From assembly GCF_041146395.1 (NCBI RefSeq), contig NC_090996.1:36108738-36172737 (forward strand): a stretch of 64,000 nucleotides of DNA, read 5' to 3'. The notes beneath the pieces were generated by a model. The model was not told the DNA's origin. It saw nothing but the letters and a program-made list of their open reading frames with translations, and did no database searches. The first letter of the stretch is position 1; each line of letters opens with the position of its first letter. Origin of the DNA: Eulemur rufifrons (taxonomy: Eukaryota; Chordata; Mammalia; Primates; Lemuridae). The translations under genes were made by a program, and so were the position numbers. Positions 46,446 to 57,630 of this stretch are shown here, piece by piece.

Positions 46446-47731
46446 CTAAGAGGAGACAGCCTTCCCAGCCAGCCCACCACCACGGACATCATAGGCCCAG
46501 ACGCGGTCCAGGCCCTCACCCACCACAGCCACAGGCTGCCAGGTGGGGAGGGGGAAGCGTCCAGATACCACCCGGGCGCCTGGGGGCAGCTCTGCCTGCA
46601 GCTTGTCCTCCAGCAGTGGGAGCTGTGGGAGAGAGCAGCAGGGTAGAGGGGCCGGGGACAGACAGAAAACAGCTGTCCATACCCAGCCGTCCAGGCCTAG
46701 CACCCACACTGGGCTGGTCCCCGGGCCTCAGCAGCAGCACACTTCCCAGTGGAGCTAGCAAACCCCAGACCTACCACGCTGGGGGCCAGGAACACAGACA
46801 CGTTGCGGCAGTCCCTCAGGCTCACCTGCAGGGAGAAGGGGTCACCTCAGCAGGGAATGGGGCCCCAGCTGGGGAGAACTGGTGGGCATGGGTTCTGTAG
46901 CTTCTGAGTCCCAGCCCACCCAGGTTTCAAGGGGCCCTTGGGCTGCCAGCAGGGTGGCCAAACCAGATCCCTAGCATGGAAATCAGGTATGGAGTCTGCA
47001 GGGGTCCAGGAAACTCCCCAGGTTACCTTCCAGAGGTCCTCCCGGCGGTAGCAGACACTGCCAGCGCAGCCGGCCCTCCAGGCGTGCAGCCGCGCCAGCG
47101 CCACCAGCCATGGGTTTAGCTCATAGCCCACAGCCGGGCGGAGACCACACCTGTGGGCTGCCAGGACCTGTGGGCACCAAGAGCGTGGGGAGCAGTATGT
47201 GGGGGTGGGCACCCGTGGGAGGAGGCAGCGAAGACAGAGACAGACAGAGACACACGCACACGCACACGCACACGCACACGCGCGCCTTACGATCCTGCCG
47301 TCGCCGGAGCCCAGATCCACCGTTTTCCCAGGGCGGCCTCGCAGCAGCGACAACACATGCTCCACCTGCCGCGCGCTCGCGCCAACGTAGGGCACCTGGG
47401 CAAGGAGGTGGGCGGGCAGGGAAGGCTGTCTGCTCTTGGGGGTGTCCACTGGCCGCTCCTGCCCCTCCTAGAGTCGGTCCCGAATCTCCTGGGACGGGGG
47501 CTCCTTTCTCAGCGGACTTTCCTGCCGAGGCGGAGCAGGTCCCAACCCGCCGCCCCTCCCGGCCCGCACCTGCAGCCGCAGCGGCACGCGGCGGAAGCCG
47601 GGCTGCAGGACCAGCGCCCACACCGCGTAGGCCGCCAGGCCCGAGCCCGCCGCCAGCTGCAGCAGCTCCAGCGGGCCCGGCCGCCGGTCGCGCAGCTCAG
47701 TCAGCGCCTCGGCCGGGTCGTCCTGTTCCAT
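46446..47731 (-). CDS. ANTKMT: Adenine nucleotide translocase lysine N-methyltransferase
   Basis: A mitochondrial seven-beta-strand methyltransferase that trimethylates a lysine of the ADP/ATP carriers (ANT). Five minus-strand exons, 5' to 3': 47731-47570, 47395-47291, 47167-47027, 46825-46775 and 46622-46446. They join to 211 residues. A hydrophobic segment (about 24-42, [19 protein letters not shown]) serves as membrane anchor. The SAM motif DLGSGDGR is at 81-88, followed by acidic E105 in the GYELNPW block. The end, [20 protein letters not shown], is shorter than my memory of human (about 235 residues), so the C-terminal tail may be truncated. Start chosen as the first ATG in the CpG island, keeping the MEQDDPAEA start. 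Formerly FAM173A. It is tail-to-tail with CCDC78. Confidence 0.95.
47245..47284. repeat. (CACACG)n short tandem repeat
   Basis: About six units of 'cacacg' type beside the splice donor of ANTKMT exon 2 (donor at 47,290-47,289, minus strand). Confidence 0.95.
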
Positions 47732-48120
47732 GATGCGGGGCGCGCGGCTCGGGGTCGCCCGCCCCAGGGCCCCTCCCCCGCTCGGGTCCGAGACCCTCAC
47801 GCCCTGGCCCGGAGCGGGGCCCGCGGTCCCCTCCCGCCCGGTGCCCCGTCCCGCGCCGCCTGGGGGTCGCGGCGAGACGCCGGAAGTGGCCGGTCCGTCG
47901 CGCGTTCCGCTCCGCCCCGGCCCCGGGCCCCTCCCGCAGGTTCCGAGGGAGCCGCGGCCCGGCCGGCTCCGCCCCACCTTCTGCCCGGAGCCCGCGACGG
48001 TCGGCTCCGTCGGCCCCCTGTGCGGACGGACCGTTACTTTGGGCCTGTTCTGGGCGCCAGGGACCCCTGGGAGGGGACAGCGGGCCCTGCCCTCGGGGAG
48101 CGCGCGTCCCGGCGCAGGGA
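47480..48120. promoter_or_regulatory. CpG island at the ANTKMT promoter
   Basis: High CpG density around the ANTKMT start at 47,731 and upstream to about 48,120. No partner gene was found on the other side. Confidence 0.7.
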
Positions 48121-49560
48121 GACGGGACACCCGCGACGGCCTCACGGGCTGCAACCCGAGGGAACGGGGCTGCGAGCCCACGGCCTGGCTCGGGGGTGGG
48201 GTCCCGGCCGCAGAGTCCTGGTCCCAGAACCAGCCGGAGGCTCGTGCGGTGCGGCTGGGGCCCAGGGAGCCCGGTCGAGCGCGGTAAGAAAGGCGCTCGC
48301 CAGGGCCGGGTCCCAGCCAACCCCACGACTCTGCCCGGGGAGACCGGCGGGGCCTCCACTGACCACGACGCCTCCGCAGCCGCCAGACCCGGGAGGACGT
48401 CCCTCCGGTTCCCTCCCACAGCTGAAGAGGATCAGCCCGGTGGGCGGGAAATGGATGAAGCTCTGGGGTCCCAAGGAGAGGGGCAGGGAGGAGGGGGTGA
48501 CAAGGAGAAATTTGGCTCTAGTGAGCGTGGTGGGAGGGGAGCCGGATGTGGCAGGCTGGGGGCCACTGGAAGCTGGCCCAGCGCGGGGGCGGAAGGCAGA
48601 ACCCTAGGAGCCGGGAGATCCCCTTTCTTCTCCAGAAAACAAAAAAATACTGAGGAGCTCCTGGAGGCGACCAAGTGAAGCCGCGGGGTGAGGGAGGCAA
48701 GTGCAGAGACAGAGCTTTGGGTCAGCGGCTGAGCTATGGCTGCCTCCTCATGAATGCCAGGGGCTTGTCCGTGCACATGGCCTGGTCTGGCCCCTTCGCA
48801 GCCACCCATGGCCCTGGTCAGGGATGGAGGGTGCTTCCAGCCAGAGTGGGTATGCCCAAGACCAGTGCCCCGCCCCCCAAGTGCTGTGTGCCTCACGTGC
48901 CCACCCGCCCATCGGCTTCTGCCCCACCAGCCCTGGAAGACAGGTGCCCCTGGGTGGCTCCTTCCCATGCTCTGGGGAGGAGGAGGCCAGCCTTACTCAG
49001 CTCAGTGTCCTGTCTTCTGGGGTCTGTGACTGGGCCCTCCCAGGAAAGGAGGGTGTGCATCGAGTTCTAGGCAGGGGTGCCACACAGTGCCCGTTCTTGC
49101 CTGCAGCCGCATGCCTTAGTCTCAGTGCCTGCAGCGGCACCTGGCACCTACAAAGCGCTCAATAAAAGCTCGTCTGATGAACGAATGCATCTGACCGGAC
49201 CTGCCAGTGTGCGAAGCCCACTCTTCTCTCACATTCGCACCAAGCACTCTGCTCCTCAGCCTGCGGGCACTCGGCAGCCAGGTGCGTGCCTTTGTGAGAT
49301 GGCACACACCTGGAGCTGTGTCTGATTGACAAGGACCCTCCAGCCAGCTCCTACAGCGCCAGTCCACATGCTCACCCACACCTGTTCCCTGTCTGCCCTC
49401 CCCCCTTTTTGGCCTGGCCACCAGTCCCCAGGGCAGGCATGAAGCCCCTGACCCGACCTCTGAGACTCATCCTGGAGCACCGTGGGTCACCTGTGGCCCT
49501 GCTCTCCACAACCGCTTCTGCCTGTGTCCTGTGAGAAGGATGCTGGTTGCAAAGCCAGCA
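48121..49560. other. Intergenic between ANTKMT and METRN
   Basis: No gene seen. An L2/MIR-like end lies at about 49,125-49,195 ('cacctggcacctacaaagcg' and 'ctcaataaaagctcg' with a following GAACGAATG). Confidence 0.45.
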
Positions 49561-49566
49561 CTTCTG

Positions 49567-49738
49567 GCCGGGCGTGGTGGCTCACGCCTGTAATCCTAGC
49601 ACTCTGGAAGGCTGAGGCAGGAGGGTTGCCTGAGGTCAGGAGTTTGAGGTTGCTGTGAGCTAGGCTGATGCCACAGCACTCTAACCCAAGCAACAGACTC
49701 TGTCTCAAAAAAAAAAGAAAAAAAAAAAAAAAAGAAAA
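49567..49738 (+). mobile_element. Alu monomer with strepsirrhine-diagnostic wording
   Basis: Begins 'ggccgggcgtggtggctcac' and contains 'gaggttgctgtgagctaggc' and 'gatgccacagcactctaacc', typical of lemur and loris Alus, with an A-rich tail. Confidence 0.93.
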
Positions 49739-49739
49739 A

Positions 49740-51430
49740 CAGCACTTTCTCTGGAAGGGTCTGTGTGCGGGAGGACCAGCTTCCTGGGACAGGTGAATGG
49801 AGGCCAGGATGCACCCAGGGCCCATCCCAGGGCAGCTGCCCGGCGTGCTTCTGAGCAGATGGCCTGGGAGGCACTCCACTGCCTCCACTGGCTGTGCCAA
49901 GGGACGGTGCTCTCAGCCCTGGTGGGAAAGCCTCCCCAAGACAGGAGAGGAGGAGGAGTGGGAGACACACTGGCTTCCTCTTCCTCTGGTCTGTGGAGAT
50001 TGGGGGCGGGGCAGGGGGACAGTCCAGGGAGTGGTCCAGTTGTCACTGGAGGCTGGTGCAGCTCTTCAGTGAGTGTTGATGAAAAGGAGGAAAAAGCAAC
50101 CGTCTGAGCTCTGAGCTCCATGGTTGGGAGTTGGGAAAAATTAGAAGCAGCAGCAAGGAGGCTGCAGAGGGGCAGGTGCAGGAGAGTCAGAGGTGCCTGC
50201 CCCCCAGGGTGGCCGTGCCCCCACCCTTCCTTCTGCCAGCCTCCACCACAGGCCAGCGGTCTGAGTAAAAGGAGCACGCCCCGTGCACGCCCCATCTCAA
50301 GACAACCCACCCATGAGGGTTCCAGGGCAGCGCCGGAGGGGACCCACCAAGTGTCCTCCCAGGGCACAGCACTCACTAGGTGCCTGTGTTGGCTGAATCT
50401 GGGGAAAGGACCTTGTTCATGGGCCCTGCGCAGCCTGACCCTCTTCCAGCCTCGGTTCTTGCCCGAAGATGAGGGCTTCATCCTGTCTGGGCCTGGGCAG
50501 GGCCTCTACCCCACCCTGCCCCCTTCCCCAGCGAGGGCAGACAAGCAAGGATGGCGAGCCATCGCTGGCGCTCAGCCCAGGGGTCCCTGGCATTGAAGCT
50601 GTGGCGCTCTCTTTCCCAGGAGCGGAGGGGTTGGGCTGAGAGGAATCTGCTCATCCGGGGCTGGGGAGACCTTGCGCACACACTTCCAGCCCTAAGGCCT
50701 CTGGCTTTGTCTGTCTCAAACCTCACTGGCCCTTTATGTGGCGGAAAGGCCGAGGAGGAAGGCGGAGACAGCAACAATGGGGCCAGTGGCGGGAAACGGT
50801 CTTAGAGACCCCATTGTGCACCCCGCCCACCGGAAACGGGCAACAAGCAGGACCCCGCAGAGGCGACCCCACACCCTGTGGGCTCCTCGCCACGTCTGGA
50901 TGCTCAGCATGTCGAAGGGGCCTGCGGACAGAGGGCCCATTCTTCCCGCAGGGCGGGACGCGGCCCAGGATGACTCTACTCACAGGGATGGCGAGGGAAG
51001 CCGGCGGCCTGCCAGATCGCACCCCTTCGCGCCAGGCCGCGCGCAGGCCGGGCTCAGAGCTGGGAGAGGGGTCCGTCTGCCCGCCCACACCCACCTCGGG
51101 CCTTGGGGATTATGGCCCTTTTCCACTCCTGCTGGCATTAGGGGCATATGGGACCCAGTGAGTAAGCGGGGGGCAGCGGGTGAGACCCAGGCGGGATGGG
51201 GTGGGCCAGGGCAGCAGAGCCGAAGTTCCTGTGAGTGGGGGGTCCCTGCATGCCCCCAACCTAGCTCAGCCCCTACCCGGATGTGGGTGTAGCTCCTCCT
51301 CAAATCTGCTCTCCAGCCCACTAGCTGGATGGCTTTAGACAAGGTGCCATTCCGCCCCCAGCCTCAGTCTCCCCGAGGAGCAGGAATTGGAGCAGCGCAG
51401 TGAGGCAGGTCCGCAGCCACTGACATAATC
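49740..51430. other. Intergenic downstream of METRN
   Basis: No splice-supported frame. Open frames on both strands have no family match that I recognise. Confidence 0.4.
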
Positions 51431-51436
51431 AAAGTT

Positions 51437-51442
51437 CTTATT
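51437..51442 (-). terminator. Possible METRN poly(A) signal, AATAAG variant
   Basis: On the minus strand 'caataagaac' lies 105 bases after the METRN stop. No canonical AATAAA is closer. Confidence 0.4.
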
Positions 51443-51547
51443 GCTGATCCCCAACACCTCTGCAGGGGGCACCATGACGCCACCTGGGGCCCCTCCCCAG
51501 CACCCCACCCCAGAGGAGGGTCCAGCTGGCGGCTACGCCCAGGCGCC

Positions 51548-53604
51548 TCAGCGCAGTGCCACCTCGCAGGGATGGAGGTGGGCCGCGTGGGCAGCTGCGT
51601 AGGCACGGCTGAACTCCTGCAATCGGGGGGCACAGCCCAGCCAGGCCTCGCCGAAGCGGCTCCAGCCCATGAAGAGGAAGGTGCCTGGGCCAGGGCGGAC
51701 GCCACAGCGCAGCGGGGTGCGAATGGAAGCCGGCCCCTGGCCCCCCGAACCCCCTGCCTGGAACAGGGGCAGTGTCTGGCGGAGGACACGGGCAGCCAGC
51801 ACAGTGATGACAGACTCCTGCAGCTCCGTGTCGTGGGCGACCCCATGGATGGTGCCGTGAATTACTGTGGGGAGACATTGGCCAGGGGTGGGCATGCAGG
51901 GAAGTGCAGGCTCCAGGCTCCCCCCCCCGTGGGGACACTCACCAAAGTCACTGGTACATGCGGCCAGGAGGAGCTCGGTGTCGCTGCAGGGCCTGCAGGC
52001 ACCTGGCGTGCAGGGAGGTTGTGAGCACAGGCCCTGCCCCCTCCGGGCACCACCCAAACCGCCCCAGAGGCAGAAGGGAGACAGACCAACAAGCAGACCA
52101 TCCTCCAGGGCCTGGTGGTACCTGGGGGTCCCAGGGAGCGCCAGCAGTACCCAGCACCACCCTGAGGACACCTGTGTGCACTTGCTCACACGACATGAAT
52201 GGGCTGTGCCCAGCCATCGGTGTCCGTGTGTTCTCTTGAACACCCGTCTGACATGCAAAACCAACCTCTGGAACCCGTTGGCCTCCCCAGCTGTCTCCCA
52301 GGCCTGAAAACACAGCGCGGCTAGGGTGGCAGGAGGTCGGGAGGGGCTCCCAGGGGCAGGACAGTGAGAGCCCTGTCCCCTGCAGGGTCAGGCTCCGAGA
52401 TGTGGGAGAGCAAAGAGCTGGGCCTGGCGCCCTGCAGGGAGGAGGGGAGGCGTCTCCATGGTGACTGGCTGCACACTGGACTTTTGTTGGTTGGGCTGGG
52501 GGAGGGGAGAGGTCACCGCTGGGCCAGGGAGCCCTGGACAGCTTCGGCCACAGGCTTTGATTCTACCCCAACATCCCTTCCCCCAGCCCTTCAGGGCCCA
52601 GAGGGCCAGAGGGGGCCCCGCCTGGCCTCCCCTTCCCTCCATTCCTCCAGCCCAGCGGGAGGGAGGAGGAGAGGGCCAGTCCGTCCCTACCCACCTCGAA
52701 CCCGTCCTGGCACCACGGCTCCCGAGGTGTGTGGCTAGCATATTTGACCCCTGGCCTCAGTTTTTGCCTCTGTGCAGTGGGGCGGCAAGACGCATCCGCG
52801 CCAAGCCCAGGCAGGGTCCAACTGCATGACTGTCACCCGTCCCCACCAGACGCCACTCACCGTCCACACCAAGACCGTGGGCCTGCGGAGGCAGCTCTGG
52901 ACGCCCGTCCTCGCGCAGCTCAAAGCGGAAAGCAGCCACGCGGCGGCTGATGTCCGGGTGCGGCGTGGCCTGCAGGAAAAGGGCCCGGCGCTCGCGGGAA
53001 CCCCAGCGCACGCAGCGGCCCCCGGCCGGGCCTGGGCCCTCGGCCAGCAGCAGCTCCAGGGCGCCGCCCGCCCGCTCCGCGAAGACCTGGGCACCGGCGA
53101 AGGGCCGCGCCGGCCGCAGGCAGGCGATGCTGGGCCGCGCACCGGGGTCGGGGCCGCCCAGGGTCAGGCGCAGCGCCCCGGCCGGGTACAGCCACTCGAT
53201 CGCGCCCTCCGCACAGGCCAGGGCCAGCTGCCCCACGCTGCCGGGCTCCTGGGTCAGGCCGCTGGGGACAGGACGGGCGACGCTGAGGCGGGCAGCCGTG
53301 CCCCTCGCCGGCGCAGCCCCCCGCGCCCCCTCCCACAACCACCGACAGCTGCGTCCACTTTGCAGAGGAGGAAACTGAGGCCCAGCGTCCTGCGGCCTCC
53401 GAGGGCAGGGGAGGGTGCCGGGCAAGGCGCACCCGCCTCCCCCAGGGCAAGCCGCCCAGTCCCACAGGCCCCCCGGGGGGCGCGCGGCCGGGCCCCCTCG
53501 CGGCCGTACCTGCCCCTCCAGCTGCAGCGGTCCCCCGAGTAGCCGGCGCGGGCGGCGGCCAGGAGGCCACAGCAGAGCGCGCACAGCAGCGCGGGGGGCG
53601 GCAT
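51548..53604 (-). CDS. METRN: Meteorin, secreted glial/neurotrophic factor
   Basis: A secreted protein that promotes glial differentiation and axon extension. Four minus-strand exons, 5' to 3': 53604-53510, 53261-52861, 52002-51943 and 51864-51548. They join to 290 residues, close to the human 293. Residues 1-20 form a signal peptide (LLCALCCGLLAAARA core), followed by the GYSGDRCSWRG start of the mature protein. Cysteines along the chain match the family (for example CRPCSDTELLLAACTSDF, RCGV, LGCAPR, HPCEVAL). The long second exon encodes the N-terminal CUB-like part and the last exon the C-terminal netrin-like part. Start chosen at MPPPALL, which begins the signal peptide. A CpG island covers exon 1. 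It is divergent from the FBXL16 promoter about 6.6 kb away. Confidence 0.97.
53340..53395 (-). mobile_element. MIR-like fragment in METRN intron 1
   Basis: Has 'actttgcagaggaggaaact' followed by 'gaggcccagcg', the MIR core in reverse. Confidence 0.5.
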
Positions 53605-53870
53605 GGCGCGGGGCTGACCGGCTCTCGCGGGTCTGGGGCTTCCGAGCCGCTGCCCCGGCGGGGACCGGGTCGGGGGCAGCGGCCGCCCGGCCCGGCGTCG
53701 CCCCCACAGCCCGCGGCTGCTCCGCGCGTCCGCAGCCCCGCGCGGGGCAGCCCCGGAGCCGGCGGGCGGGGGCGGGGCCCGGCCCGGAACTTTCCGCCAA
53801 TCGCGGCGGCGCCGGCGGGCGGGGCGGGGCCGGCATCGCGGCGCGCGGCTGAGTGGGGTCCCGAGGCCGA
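53490..53870. promoter_or_regulatory. CpG island at the METRN promoter and first exon
   Basis: Dense CpG with several 'ggggcgggg'-type boxes around the METRN ATG at 53,604. Confidence 0.75.
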
Positions 53871-54730
53871 GCGGGAACGGGCGGGGGCTCGGCGGTGGCA
53901 CTGACCGCCCGGTTCTGCCCACTGTCCCCGGCACCCTGGGCCCTTGACGGGTGGGGGGTTGGTGTCCACCGCCTGGGGTGGCCTTGCCAAGTCCCCTGAT
54001 TGGGCAGCGGCGACTGGTGCTTTCCAAGAGCTGGACCTGGGCCCCTGGCCCGCATCCCTCCCACCCAAGTCCCGCCGAGCCCTCCGCAAGAGGCGGCCTC
54101 CCCAGCGGAGAGGGGTCATTGCTCCAGTCCCGGGGGCTGGGCCAGGCCTGGGTTGGGGCCTGCCATGGATGGAGCAGCCTGGCCAGGCTTAGGCCCTTTC
54201 TGCAACACGCTTTCTCACGCCTGTGCGGCCCTCCGTGGCTGCTGGGCGGATGATGCCACGGAGGCGCTCTGCGGGAGCCGCGGGCACCCCGGCAGGCCGC
54301 GCTGCACGAGACGCAGGAGACTCTCAGAGACGCTGGCGCAGAGCTGGTGCTCCCCCTGCAGCCGGCACCTCGGCCGAGGGGAGGGTGTGGGGAACGGTGT
54401 CCGGGGGAGATGGGGAGAGGCGGGGAGAAGGGACAGCCTCGGTCGAGGCCCTGTTGACACACAACCTGGTAAGGCCCCAGGCCACGCGGTGGGGGTGCAG
54501 GGGGCACCGCTCAGGCCACAAAAGGCCTAAGGCACAAACCAAGGGTCCAACCACACACTGAACCCGTTGGGGTCACTGGTAGCTTTAGCGGGGTCTGCGA
54601 GAACCCGCATAGACTCTGCTGCCGTCCCCACTGCCCTGGGCCTGAAGCTGCGGTGGACAGATCAGGAGGCCGCGGGGGCAGGAGGCTGGATTCCACTGCG
54701 GACCCGGAGGGCCAAGGTGGGGCTCGGGGC
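53871..54730. other. Intergenic, nothing recognised
   Basis: Upstream of METRN. No exon or named repeat supported. Confidence 0.4.
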
Positions 54731-54739
54731 CAGGCGTCA

Positions 54740-55170
54740 CTACAGCCAAAAGATGGAGGCGGCCCAAGCACCTGTCACGGGTGAATGGACAGGTCCCCAC
54801 AGTGGGCCATGATTCAGCCCTGAGAAGAATGAAGTTCTGACACCTGCGACCGCATGGATGGACCTTGAGGACGTGAGGCTCAGGGAAATAAGCCAGGCAC
54901 AGAAAGAGGACTCGGCCGACGCCCTCGCACGAGGTCCCTCCTGCTGTCAGACTCCTGCGGGCGGGAGGAGTGAAACCCGGCTGCCAGGGCCCGGGGGACG
55001 GGGCGTTAGTGGTTCTGGGTGTGGTTTCAGTTTGCGAAGATGAAAACCATTCTGGAGATCGATTACATAACAATGTGAATGTACTTAACGCTACTGAACT
55101 GTACATTTAAAAACGGTTAAAATGGTAAACTTTATTACTTGTATTTTACCGTAATTAAAAAAAGAAAGGG
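54740..55170 (+). mobile_element. L1M 3'-end remnant
   Basis: Follows the L1 3' order: 'gggtgaatggacaggtcccc', 'catgattcagccctgagaag', 'ccgcatggatggaccttgag', 'gaaataagccaggcacag', then 'gaactgtacatttaaaaacg' and an A-rich end. Confidence 0.85.
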
Positions 55171-55284
55171 GTAGACGTGGCCTGGGGTTGGGCACGTAGC
55201 AGGCAAGGGAGGCCCTAGCCGAGGGAAGGGAGAGGGCACCCAGGTCAGCTGCCACAGCGCCGCCCCGGAGGCGGAGGCGGCAGG

Positions 55285-55308
55285 GATAACCCTAACCCTA
55301 ACCCAGCC
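55285..55308. repeat. Three perfect TAACCC telomere-type units
   Basis: TAACCC occurs three times in register at 55,287-55,304 in unique GC-rich sequence. Confidence 0.95.
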
Positions 55309-55865
55309 CAGGCCTCTGAGGCCGACTGTGGGCTCCGGGCGCCCTCTGGTGGTCGTGTGAGGAGTCAGACTCGCCGGATTCCCACCCCCGCCCTCCCCTA
55401 GAAGGGCTGGTGCCTGTGGGTTCCAGGGAGGGGCTGGGGGGGGGGTAGCCTGGTCTGGAAGGGGCCTTGAGCTGTCTCCACAACGCGGGGCTCCCTGCCC
55501 GCTTCCCTAGCCTTGTCTTCAAGACTGTCACCCACGGGAGAAGACCTGGACAGAGGCTGCTTCTCACAGCTCCTGGCCCGAGTCAGGAGCACCTTTGGGG
55601 CTCTGCTGCCCATGGGACAGGGAGCCCAGAGGGCCATGTCTGGCCTCGGTGGTGATGGACCCAGGACCCGAGACACCTGATGCAGGTGGTCAGTAAATAG
55701 CTGGAGAATGAATGGATGAATGGGAGACATCCCAAACCTCAGGTACCTCCTGGCTGCCTCTACCTCTTGGGGGTCCCCTCACGGGCCCTCATTTCCAGAC
55801 CCTCCAGTGCCCTGAAACCCCAAAAGGGGCCTTTCTCCATTCCCGCCCCAGTCAGAACAAGAACA
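55309..55865. other. Intergenic, MIR/L2-like end at about 55,675-55,725
   Basis: 'cagtaaatagctggagaat' with 'gaatggatgaatggg' resembles a MIR or L2 end. Nothing else recognised. Confidence 0.4.
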
Positions 55866-55871
55866 AGAGCA

Positions 55872-56112
55872 GGCTGGGCATGGTGGCTCACGCCTGTAAT
55901 CCCAGCACTCTGGGAGGCCAAGACCAGGCACTCAGGAGTTCGAGACCAGCCTGAGCAAGAGAAAAAGAAAAACAGAAAAATAGAAAATGTAGCCACTTGT
56001 GGTGGCATGTATAGTCCCAACTACTTGGAAGACTGCGGCAGGAGGATCACTTGAGCCCAGGAGTTTGCAGTGAGGTATGATGATGAGACTCTGTCTTTAA
56101 AAAAGAAAGGAG
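55872..56112 (+). mobile_element. Dimeric Alu, internally shortened, strepsirrhine type
   Basis: Begins 'ggctgggcatggtggctc'. The 'accagcctgagcaagag' block, an A-rich linker and a second arm ending 'gagactctgtcttt' follow. 'gcctgagcaagag' is usual in lemur and loris Alus. Confidence 0.9.
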
Positions 56113-57460
56113 AGAGCAGGGAACTTCCTGCAGGGCAGGCGTCGGGCAGTTGGAGCACGGTGCCCGGGAGCGTGCAGGGCCCAGACTGCTGCTCTGCCTG
56201 GCCTTGGCCCAGCCAACACGCACCGTCCCAAAGCCCCTCGGCCCAAAGAGCCAAGGAGGGGCGGCCGGCAGAGAGGCTGCCCTGAAACCCGAGACCTGGT
56301 TTCTGCTCCTGGCTTCCCCAGAGGGGCCTCGGGGGTGCTGGGAGTGGAGGCAAAGGAGACCTGGTCACTGCCACATGGCGTCACCCCACAGGCTGCCCAC
56401 CTCCGGCCATTGCACTGTCCCCCCAAAACACAGGTCCTCGCTTTCCAGGAGCACCAATGCTGCATCCACAGTGAGCTGGGTCCCGCGCAGTGCCCGGCGC
56501 AGGCAGCTCGGCGCCCAGCAGGGGAGCAACTGCAGACAGTCGCACAGGGAAGCCACAGTGCGGGGGGCTGGGGGGGGGGTGGAAGGAGAGGCCCTTGTCA
56601 CCACGGTGAGGACTGGGCTGGTCTGGCTGAGAACACCAAGGGTGGGCAGAGTTGCTGGGGAGGAGGGCGGGAGAGGAGCCCCAGGCCTAGGGAAGAGAGG
56701 GGCAAAGGCCCCAAGGCAGATGGAGCTTTGAGCAAACCAGGAGCCACAAAACAGACACTAGAGGAGGCGGGCAGGGCCAGCCCCGCCGGGCCTACTGACT
56801 CTGGGGTGTTTGGCCTGGAGGTGCCAGGGAACACAGTGCCTGAAGAAACAGTGAGAAGGCCTAGGAGAAGGATCAGATCTCTCACTTCCCCAAGACCCAC
56901 CCGCCCCGCCTGGGCCTCACATTTCCCTGGCAGCCGCGGGGCAAGGGAGAGGTGTGGGCTGCCTCCAGGCTGGCCCCGCCCGTGCCCCCAGCTCAGCCTT
57001 TGGCCACCCAGACCCCTGCAGCCAGGACTGGCCAAGTGTGCCACTCTGCCGACTCGGGCAGAGTGCTACACCCCCGAGTGGGGCTGGGGACTGGGACCAG
57101 TGGGGACAGTTCCCAGCACTGAGGGGTAAGGGGGCTGCCAGGAGCCCAGCAGACCCTGGACCACCCAGAAACAGGCTCTGCTGGTGAGCACTGGCCTGGG
57201 TCTCTCACCCAACTTGACCTATGGAGCCTCAGATGGCTCCCGGACCCCATCAGGGACACGGTCTTTGCTCCCAGGCAACCTGTATAACCTCTAGCTCACC
57301 TCCACCTGCCACCTGCCGTGCCCCCACTCCCACCCCCACAGGATCCGGCCTCGCCCACCTGCATGCCCGCACCTCAGGGTGAGGCAGCAAGGTTCCTATC
57401 TTGGGGATGTTTTTCTCCCTTTGCTGAGAAATCCACCCCCCCACACCTTGCATCTCCTCA
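56113..57460. other. Intergenic, nothing recognised
   Basis: GC-rich sequence between METRN and FBXL16. Long open frames on both strands have no splice or family support. Confidence 0.4.
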
Positions 57461-57469
57461 AGGAGCCAA

Positions 57470-57630
57470 AAATGCAGCTGCCGATTGATTTACTGCTGAG
57501 CTAAAAATAACCGCCAGGCTCCAGCCAGGGCCCGGGAAAATATCCCATTGCTAGGAGACAACCGTTACTGGGAGACCGCTATTGCTAGGCGACGCGTGTT
57601 GCCGTGGTGACAGCTGGGCCCTGAGTCATC
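57470..57630. promoter_or_regulatory. Candidate enhancer: four RFX-like X-boxes, MEF2, AP-1 and E-box motifs
   Basis: Within 160 bases: E-box CAGCTG (57,475), MEF2-type CTAAAAATAA (57,501-57,510), X-box-like 'attgctaggagacaac' (57,547-57,562), 'gttactgggagac' (57,564-57,576), 'attgctaggcgac' (57,581-57,593) and 'gttgccgtggtgac' (57,598-57,611), a second CAGCTG (57,611-57,616) and AP-1 TGAGTCA (57,622-57,628). Spacing of the first three boxes is about 17 bases. It lies between the divergent METRN and FBXL16 promoters. Function is inferred from motifs only. Confidence 0.5.

Noticed and set aside
47153..48607. A 484-codon open frame on the plus strand across the ANTKMT CpG island
   Set aside because: It is antisense to confirmed ANTKMT exons, has Arg/Pro/Gly-rich composition typical of GC-rich shadow frames, and shows no family match.
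52920..54119. Long minus-strand frames of 399 and 435 codons over METRN
   Set aside because: They are unspliced read-through of METRN exon 2 and its intron in true or shifted frames; the four-exon METRN model explains the coding part.
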